From Thiogranum sp963752745 (GTDB lineage: Bacteria > Pseudomonadota > Gammaproteobacteria > DSM-19610): a stretch of DNA of 64,000 bases. Position numbers and translations under genes: made by a program. Below the pieces are notes generated by a model. It was not told the DNA's origin. It ran no database searches and was given only the letters and a program-made list of their open reading frames with translations. The stretch lies in the NCBI GenBank assembly GCA_963752745.1, contig CAVWAK010000029.1:62001-126000 (forward strand), read 5' to 3'. This document shows, in pieces, positions 59,085 to 64,000 of the stretch (positions within the stretch are counted from its first letter, which is position 1; the number at the start of each line of letters is the position of its first letter).

Positions 59085-60185
59085 ATGAAACTCACTGATC
59101 TTGCGATTTCGCGTCTCAGTTCGCCGGAAACCGGGCAAAAGACATACTTTGATGAAGGCCTCAAAAACTTTGGGGTGCGTATCTCCCAAGGCGGCACCAA
59201 ATCGTTTGTGGTGCTCTTGGGAAAGCAACGCCATCGCCGTACGATTGGTCGCTATCCTGACTGGTCGCTTGCCAATGCCCGTAGAGCAGCCAAGAAGCTC
59301 TTGGCAACCGCTGATATTGAAGAATTGGCTAAACGACCGTCCGTGCCATTTTCTGATGCCAAAGAACGATTCCTTGCTGATGCCGCCGCCCGCAATCGAG
59401 CCAAGACCAACTATGAATACCAACGGCTCTTAAACCGCCATTTCGCTTTTCAAAAGCCGATCCATCAACTCACCCGCCAAGACATTATGTGGGTGATTGA
59501 AAGTCTTAAGAACGTTCCTTCGGAGCAAAAGCATGCCTTTGTGGCAATCCGCACGATGATGAACTGGTGTGTGAAGCAAGGGCTTCTGAATACCTCCCCA
59601 GTACCGCGCTTGTCGCTAAAGGTAGAAAGTCGAGATCGTGTCTTGTCTGATGCTGAGCTTGCCGAAGTTTGGGGGCGGGCGGGGGACTTTGGCTACCCCT
59701 ACGGTACCATCGTGCAGTTACTTGTCTTGACCGGCCAGCGGCGCGGAGAGACAGCTGCCCTTCAATGGGATTGGGTAGAAAGTGACCGAATTGTCTTTCC
59801 CTCCGGTATCACCAAAAACCGGCGCACCCATTACCTACCGATTGGTCCCAAGGCACAGGAGATAATTGCCAGCGTACCCAAAGACAGCGACTTATTGTTT
59901 CCATCTCGCTTTTATGAAAGGAGACCATTCAACGGCTGGAGCAAGTGCAAGAAGCGGTTTGATGAAGGCCTGTCCTTTCAAGACTACACTTTGCATGACC
60001 TGCGCCGCACGTTTGCTACAAATCTAGCGCAGTTGGGTACCCCAATTCATGTAACCGAGCGCATCCTCAATCATACTTCGGGGACTTTGTCCGGAGTGGC
60101 AGCTGTATACAACCGCTACAGCTATGAGAATGAGATGCGCGATGCGATTGAAAGTTTGGAGCGGAATCTCTTCCCGACATTTTAG
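59085..60185 (+). CDS. Tyrosine-type site-specific integrase
   Basis: 366 residues. N-terminal Arm-type DNA-binding part (DEGLKNFGVRISQGGTKSFV), core-binding domain (about 75-165), and catalytic domain with R in TGQRRGETAALQW, H-x-x-R in LHDLRRTFATNL, H in ILNHTSG and the nucleophile Tyr in VYNRYSY. All catalytic residues are kept. It sits beside the tRNA-Lys half-site, so it probably integrates its element there. Confidence 0.92.
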   Translation: MKLTDLAISRLSSPETGQKTYFDEGLKNFGVRISQGGTKSFVVLLGKQRHRRTIGRYPDWSLANARRAAKKLLATADIEELAKRPSVPFSDAKERFLADAAARNRAKTNYEYQRLLNRHFAFQKPIHQLTRQDIMWVIESLKNVPSEQKHAFVAIRTMMNWCVKQGLLNTSPVPRLSLKVESRDRVLSDAELAEVWGRAGDFGYPYGTIVQLLVLTGQRRGETAALQWDWVESDRIVFPSGITKNRRTHYLPIGPKAQEIIASVPKDSDLLFPSRFYERRPFNGWSKCKKRFDEGLSFQDYTLHDLRRTFATNLAQLGTPIHVTERILNHTSGTLSGVAAVYNRYSYENEMRDAIESLERNLFPTF

Positions 60186-60376
60186 ATGGTCATGTTTGAG
60201 ATGAAATTTGATGCTCTTCAAAAGGACGGTTTAATCTCCTTTTGCTTAAGGCAACGATTTGGACCACTCAGAGCATTGTCTCCTATGCCTGATTAAATAT
60301 GAGTTGGGAGTGGTGGTTGTTAGATTCAGAAAATGCACAAAAAATGTGCTATGCTGTGCGCATAACCCCAACACAT

Positions 60377-60616
60377 ATGTCCACAAAATCTATCAAATTA
60401 TACAACGTACTTGTTGACCTGAAGGTCGACAGGGAAGTCGCAGCGGAAGCGCTGGAGCCTATTTTGACCAAGGAAGAGGCTTTTCAGGTATTGGCAACCA
60501 AAGACGATTTACATCGTCAGACGAAATGGATTGTCTCTACATTCATTGCCGTGGCGCTCGGTCAGATTGTGGTTCTGACAGGTATCATGACTCTGATATT
60601 GGGCCGGGCCGCATAG
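60377..60616 (+). CDS. Small coiled-coil membrane protein, 79 aa
   Basis: From ATG 60377 (MSTKSIKLYNVLVDLKVDRE): a helical, charged first part with ATKDDLHRQ and a single C-terminal helix (WIVSTFIAVALGQIVVLTGI). This shape is common in small CCDC90/DUF1640-like proteins. An upstream ATG (60299) would add a less likely leader. Followed by a terminator. Function unknown; element-borne. Confidence 0.65.
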   Translation: MSTKSIKLYNVLVDLKVDREVAAEALEPILTKEEAFQVLATKDDLHRQTKWIVSTFIAVALGQIVVLTGIMTLILGRAA

Positions 60617-60649
60617 TTTATTCAGCTCATGCCTTGCCAAGAGCGACAG

Positions 60650-60672
60650 AAGCCCCTTTGCAGGGCTTTTTT
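60650..60672 (+). terminator. Rho-independent terminator
   Basis: AGCCC (60651-60655) pairs with GGGCT (60663-60667), with a 7-base loop and six T's after it, ending the small membrane protein gene. Confidence 0.75.
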
Positions 60673-61051
60673 GTATCGAATGGGAATTGGGTCGGATTGG
60701 CTGCTGAGAGGCCACAAATCGGCTTGTGTGGCTTCTGAGGCGATGTTGGAGTATTGGCAGGCAGCTGAGGCCTAGAACTGAATCACGGGTAGCTTTTGGC
60801 GTGAGTGTTGATATGGGGAAGCGGAGTGATTGACGGTCTCATAGTCCAGCCAGATTGTTCGAGTTTTTGGTTGGTTGAGTTTTTCCTCCGTTCCTTTCCT
60901 TTTTGAATGCTTCATATTGTTCTCTGCTTATTCTTCCCTTGATATTGTTAGTGTCAAAATTTTTGACATCTGGAAGTCGGGATTGCCGACATCTAGAAGT
61001 CGGAAATCCCGACATCTGAAAGCAGGCTACGTTGTGGTTGTTGGTGATACA
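60673..61051. other. Intergenic region holding the 23-bp iterons
   Basis: About 380 bases with no supported gene. It holds a 16-bp perfect palindrome TGTCAAAATTTTGACA (60953-60968) that runs into three 23-bp direct repeats, both downstream of the HTH protein gene. Confidence 0.55.
60965..61033. repeat. Three 23-bp direct repeats (iteron-like)
   Basis: GACATCT repeats start at 60965, 60988 and 61011, exactly 23 bases apart. Copies one and two share GACATCT-R-GAAGTCGG; the third is degenerate. Period near two helical turns and position beside a replication-type HTH gene fit plasmid iterons. Confidence 0.75.
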
Positions 61052-61588
61052 TCACCGCGCATGTTTGAGGACTTTGGCTTTGAGATTGATTTCATAGAGG
61101 TTTGAACGGCCTTGGCCTCGGCGCTTGATGTTGATGAAGTCCTTTGCCTCCAGTTCCTTGATGTATTGATTGGCTGTCTGGCGGCTAATGCCCATATCAA
61201 CGCCCAATCGATCCTGGCCAGGAAAGCATTGGTCATCTCCCATGGCGTAAGAAAGCAACATGGCATAGGCCAGCTTGCCTCCGGCACTGATTTGATTGGA
61301 TTTGAGGATGGCATTGGGAATTTGCGTAAACCCGCGTTGGGTCAACGGATCCGCACCGATTATCTTGATGTTACGATCAAGAGCCTCTCCAAAAGACTTC
61401 ATATTGGAATAGTATACACCATGGGGCCGAAGATTGCTGGATATGCTGTGACCAATTAGTTGCTCTTCTAGAGGGGCAAAAGGCTGATAAAGGGAGGTTA
61501 GAACTCCAGAATTAAAAGGGTCGCACAATTTTTGTTTCGCGACGCTTCGTGCCAGATGTTTAGATTCTGAAAGAATCGGTTGGGTCAT
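61052..61588 (-). CDS. HTH (PF13730-like) replication/partition-type protein
   Basis: 178 residues from ATG 61588, which overlaps the end of the preceding gene by 29 bases; ATG 61402 is an inner alternative. The C-terminal part holds a winged HTH: GFTQIPNAILKSNQISAGGK, SYAMGDDQCFPGQDRLGVDM, GISRQTANQYIKELEAKDFI. This pattern (HTH_36) is common in plasmid and phage replication initiators and accessory proteins. Adjacent iterons at its 3' end support a replication or maintenance role. No polymerase or nickase motif is visible. Confidence 0.65.
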   Translation of the reverse strand: MTQPILSESKHLARSVAKQKLCDPFNSGVLTSLYQPFAPLEEQLIGHSISSNLRPHGVYYSNMKSFGEALDRNIKIIGADPLTQRGFTQIPNAILKSNQISAGGKLAYAMLLSYAMGDDQCFPGQDRLGVDMGISRQTANQYIKELEAKDFINIKRRGQGRSNLYEINLKAKVLKHAR

Positions 61589-62588
61589 TCGGCGACTGAC
61601 CCGATACGAAGCGCTGGACAGAAGTGGAAGCGTCAGCCACCTTCGACTCCGATATGTCCTTACCATACTTCACCTCAGGCAAAGGCAATGACTGATCGAG
61701 CGTATTATCTTCAGGCATCACCGCCGCTCTGACTTGCTCTGCAGGCGGCGGTTTTGAGGATGCTTGCCTTTCGGCTCTCGAACCCGGCATGAGCTTACCG
61801 CCAATAGCAATGGTCTCCAGCGTCTCGAGCATGCGCTCAGCGATGGCAGTGACATCCTTGCGTCCGGCACGCGCTTCCGTGAGCTCATCGCGCAAGAACT
61901 CTTTGTCGTCGCGAACCTCGGCTATGAGGTCATGCGCTCCCTCGAGTTGGGCTGTCAGTTTGGCGTTTTCGATAAGAACACTGGCCAAGCTTCTGGTTTC
62001 CCCCACTTCCTGGCGCGTATCGCCAAAAGCAACTTTGCTGGCGTCGCCAACGAAATCAGGCGTCGCCACCGCATCGCCTTTGGCGTCAACGTTTTGTGCT
62101 AATTGCGTGCCGCCACCGGCGTCGCCAAGTTCATTTGGCAACGCCACGGCGTTTGGGACGGTTTCGGGGTTTTGTTCGCCAACATCGCTCTTTCTGGCAT
62201 CGCCAGATGGGATTGGCGTTTGGCTGGCACCGCCAGTTGGGGCCTTGGCGTCGCCATTGACGGGAGGGAAATCCTGTTCGCCTTCATCCCATTTGATTTC
62301 GTTGTCTTTAATATGTCGAAGCAGGGAAGTCTCATTCACCAACCACTCTGAAACCGGCTGACCGTTTCGAGTGGTTTGAAGCTTATGGCAATCAATCACG
62401 CCGTCCCGGCACATGCGCTGTACCTTACGATTGGAGGCGAACTTGCATCGCTCCTTGACCATCAGGGAAGAGGCCTCACCAATTGTCAGGGAATATGTGT
62501 CGATATCGGCATCTGATTGGGCAGGGAAGTTGGCCTCGCCAACAAGTTCAGAACCAAACCCGTATCCAGATTGATCATCGAATTCCAT
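61560..62588 (-). CDS. Element-borne protein with HTH-like head, GDA-repeat linker and coiled coil
   Basis: 342 residues. The head (about 30-95: TYSLTIGEASSLMVKERCKF, RKVQRMCRDGVIDCHKLQTT) is shaped like a MerR/excisionase-type winged helix. A low-complexity linker (about 100-190) repeats GDA. A coiled coil follows (VLIENAKLTAQLEGAHDLIA, DKEFLRDELTEARA), then a Pro-rich tail. The GDA codons create a set of TGGC-N3-GCCA palindromes on the DNA. Together with the HTH gene overlapping its end, this looks like a two-gene operon for replication or partition. No family recognised with confidence. Confidence 0.6.
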   Translation of the reverse strand: MEFDDQSGYGFGSELVGEANFPAQSDADIDTYSLTIGEASSLMVKERCKFASNRKVQRMCRDGVIDCHKLQTTRNGQPVSEWLVNETSLLRHIKDNEIKWDEGEQDFPPVNGDAKAPTGGASQTPIPSGDARKSDVGEQNPETVPNAVALPNELGDAGGGTQLAQNVDAKGDAVATPDFVGDASKVAFGDTRQEVGETRSLASVLIENAKLTAQLEGAHDLIAEVRDDKEFLRDELTEARAGRKDVTAIAERMLETLETIAIGGKLMPGSRAERQASSKPPPAEQVRAAVMPEDNTLDQSLPLPEVKYGKDISESKVADASTSVQRFVSGQSPNDPTDSFRI

Positions 62589-62637
62589 CCAAGCATTCTA
62601 CCATGCTTCCGATGCCGCAAACCGTTGGCGATGCCAG
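62011..62637. repeat. Array of TGGC-N3-GCCA palindromes
   Basis: Copies (some with one changed end base) at 62039-62049, 62058-62068, 62117-62127, 62136-62146, 62195-62205, 62225-62235, 62246-62256, 62531-62541 and 62627-62637, plus a longer-spaced form at 62011-62025. Seven fall within 218 bases; spacings include 19, 19, 21 and 30. The last copy is upstream of the start codon, so not explained by coding. Confidence 0.7.
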
Positions 62638-62652
62638 AATTGGTATATGCTC

Positions 62653-62710
62653 ATGGGGATACGGGATGGGGATACGCATGGGGAACCCGTATCCCCAATT
62701 CGTATCCCCC
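62653..62710. repeat. GGGGATACG repeat cluster upstream of the element operon
   Basis: ATGGGGATACG at 62653-62663 and 62666-62676 (13-base period), a partial third copy from 62678, then inverted CGTATCCCC at 62688-62696 and 62701-62709. All lie 65-120 bases before the start at 62588, a typical place for operator or iteron sites of the downstream genes. Confidence 0.7.
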
Positions 62711-62768
62711 TTCAAACAGCATCATAGGGTTTCAAGCATCTTCAGATTTTCAGTTATCCGGCTGCGAC

Positions 62769-62800
62769 TTCACTTTCATCTTGTTAAAGATGAAAGTGAA
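62769..62800. repeat. 14-bp perfect inverted repeat
   Basis: TTCACTTTCATCTT (62769-62782), loop GTTA, AAGATGAAAGTGAA (62787-62800). Perfect stem, no T-tract on either side. Could be a single-strand origin, resolution site or transcript hairpin. Confidence 0.75.
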
Positions 62801-62955
62801 CGGCGCTTACGGCCCATTACGGACCTTCGGGTTGCAGGAAAAACGATCTTATCGCTTCCCCAGACCGGACATTTGTGATGGCCGCCATATATTCATTTCA
62901 ACAATGACTGCAACACGGGTAAGCATGTCATTGTTTGGTCCAATTCGAGCATCGA

Positions 62956-63045
62956 TCAACTTGCGCGCCTAATGCCAGTCTCATCAGCATGCTGAAGAAT
63001 ACGTAATTTGCGTTGAATCTCGCGTTGGTCCTTGTTCATGAACAT
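62956..63045 (-). pseudogene. Transposase N-terminal remnant (IS481/IS3-type)
   Basis: From ATG 63045 with AAGGAG upstream: MFMNKDQREIQRKLRILQHA then DETG, after which the frame runs into unrelated sequence and stops at 62956. The phrase KLRILQHAxETG is the usual start of a common IS transposase HTH. Only about 25 family residues remain, so it is a relic. Confidence 0.55.
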
Positions 63046-63102
63046 CTCCTTTTTCCCAGAAATGGGAATTTAATGGAAATGCCCTGCGAGTAACGACATA
63101 TC

Positions 63103-63393
63103 TACAATCGGGCTGATAAAATCAGTCGCTGTTGATTACCTGTCTGATGGCATTCGGGCTAATGCTGTCTGCCCTGGTACAGTAGACAGTCCATCGTTGA
63201 AAGAGCGCATTGTTGAATTGGCTGATAAGAGGTGAAGCATTGAGCAGGCACAGAGTTTCTTTATCGACCGCCAACCATCCGGTCGCTTCGGCCGTCCCGA
63301 CGAAATTGCCTCTTTGTGTGCGTTTCTTGCAAGTGATTGGGCTAGTTTTATCACCGGACTGGCAATTAATATCGACGGCGGGATTAAGATATA
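63103..63393 (+). pseudogene. Short-chain dehydrogenase C-terminal remnant with in-frame stop
   Basis: One frame reads GLIKSVAVDYLSDGIRANAV, CPGTVDSPSLKERIVELADK, then TGA (63223-63225), then EQAQSFFIDRQPSGRFGRPD and SDWASFITGLAINIDGGIKI before TAG. These are the C-terminal SDR blocks (N-A-V-x-P-G, GRFGRPDEIA, GxxxxIDGG). The N-terminal half with the NAD site and Tyr-Lys pair is missing and a stop sits inside, so it is dead. Similar SDRs act in sugar-acid catabolism. Confidence 0.75.
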
Positions 63394-63546
63394 GGGTCTG
63401 ATGAACTGCCTCTGTTCCCGTGATCTCAACCCGTGCGGTATTGTCAGGGGAACCTGCAATGGATATGATTTTGCTGCAATTCAACAACCCGCAGTTCCGT
63501 AACGATGAGCGAATTAATGCCTTAAGAGTAATGGAAGGAGAACCCC

Positions 63547-64000
63547 GTGGATCGGCTAAGAATAGGTGTAATTGGACTGGGATGGTTCGGCGAAATTCAT
63601 GCAGAGACTATCGCGGGAGTTCCCAACATTGAGTTAGCGGCTCTGTGCACTCGAACACCGGACCGATTGGCTGAAATGGGTAAGAAATTCGGTGTCACAA
63701 AGCTTTATCGTGACTATACGGATATGTTGGCTGACCCGGATATTGATGCAGTATCGATTTGCACAATGTGGGATCAGCATCGCCAACCTGCAATTGATGC
63801 TCTTGAGGCTGGTAAGCACGTATTTCTCGAAAAACCTATCGCGTCCACAGTAGAGGACGGATTAGCAATAACGGCTGCTTCAAAAAAGGCGAAGGGCATT
63901 TTGTACATTGGCCACATTGTCCGGTTCAACCCACGTTACCGTATGGCTAAGCAAGCCATTGATGAAGGTCGCATTGGAAAAATAGTTGCCCTGTCGTCTC
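63547..64000 (+). CDS. Gfo/Idh/MocA family oxidoreductase, 3' partial
   Basis: GTG 63547 with GGAAGGAG six bases upstream; the frame runs off the window end (151 codons seen). Rossmann motif IGVIGLGWFGEIHAET, then LYRDYTDMLADPDIDAVSIC and HVFLEKPIAS with the family EKP. Members are NAD(P)-dependent sugar or inositol dehydrogenases. With the SDR remnant and the LacI and amidohydrolase pieces to the left, it points to a former sugar-catabolic locus. Confidence 0.9.
   Translation, partial: MDRLRIGVIGLGWFGEIHAETIAGVPNIELAALCTRTPDRLAEMGKKFGVTKLYRDYTDMLADPDIDAVSICTMWDQHRQPAIDALEAGKHVFLEKPIASTVEDGLAITAASKKAKGILYIGHIVRFNPRYRMAKQAIDEGRIGKIVALSS

Noticed and set aside
60965..61033. CRISPR array
   Set aside because: Three short tandem repeats without spacers and no cas genes; iteron-like instead.
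62483..62972. Plus-strand frames of 131 and 151 codons over the element promoter
   Set aside because: They run across the repeat clusters and hairpin, with no family pattern, antisense to the supported gene start.

Overview
The window looks like a chromosomal stretch of a moderately GC-rich, denitrifying gammaproteobacterium (positions 1 to about 56,415), joined to an accessory region with a different gene content (about 56,415 to 64,000). The gammaproteobacterial assignment is an inference from a clade I, Tat-type nos cluster, LpxL-type acyltransferase, RluB next to an ScpB tail, adenylate kinase with a zinc lid, and DUF6502/DUF5666/DUF6394/DUF2288/DUF748 families; no rRNA is present to fix it.

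Layout. 1-6,078: two very heme-rich c-type cytochromes (18 and about 24 heme motifs visible), a small secreted protein and an outer-membrane beta-barrel with SPOR/TPR parts, together resembling an extracellular electron-transfer conduit. 6,136-8,438: DUF6502 plus DUF5666 lipoprotein pair. 8,627-13,228: TtrS/TtrR-like two-component system and a periplasmic solute-binding protein with a His/Asp-rich leader. 13,415-22,181: thiamine-binding protein, EF-G, NUDIX hydrolase, exported catalase-peroxidase under two PerR-like boxes, lipoprotein peptidase, adk. 22,400-30,427: three c-di-GMP proteins with an AsmA-like DUF748 protein and a gamma-glutamyltransferase. 30,647-34,128: DUF6394, a RCK-gated K+ channel, Sel1 protein, lysophospholipid acyltransferase. 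34,125-39,848: a tight minus-strand operon msrA - SLC13 permease - double CDGSH protein - cytochrome P450 - fatty acyl-AMP ligase fused to an acyl carrier domain. 40,636-48,487: nosRZDFYL for N2O reduction, with FNR-type boxes beside it and ferritin-like and DUF6455-type genes divergent from it. 50,061-56,213: small proteins, spermidine-synthase-like and Mqo-like enzymes, pyruvate kinase, rluB, and only the C-terminal tail of scpB.

Accessory part. ScpB breaks off near 56,415 and the sequence switches to the tail of an amidohydrolase, a LacI regulator and a truncated calpain-like protease. The 3' half of a tRNA-Lys gene (58,897-58,942) sits 140 bases from a tyrosine integrase, marking an attachment site. 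Beyond it lie a small membrane protein, 23-bp iterons, a HTH replication-type protein, a protein whose gene carries an array of TGGC-N3-GCCA palindromes, a second iteron-like cluster, a long hairpin, transposase and dehydrogenase remnants, and the start of a Gfo/Idh/MocA oxidoreductase.

Caution: katG, nosZ, nosD, nosF, the solute-binding protein, the lipoprotein peptidase and the second cytochrome are each readable only across frame breaks. Nearly all breaks are single-base insertions with otherwise intact protein sequence, so sequencing or assembly error is the leading explanation, although clustered recent pseudogenisation is not excluded.
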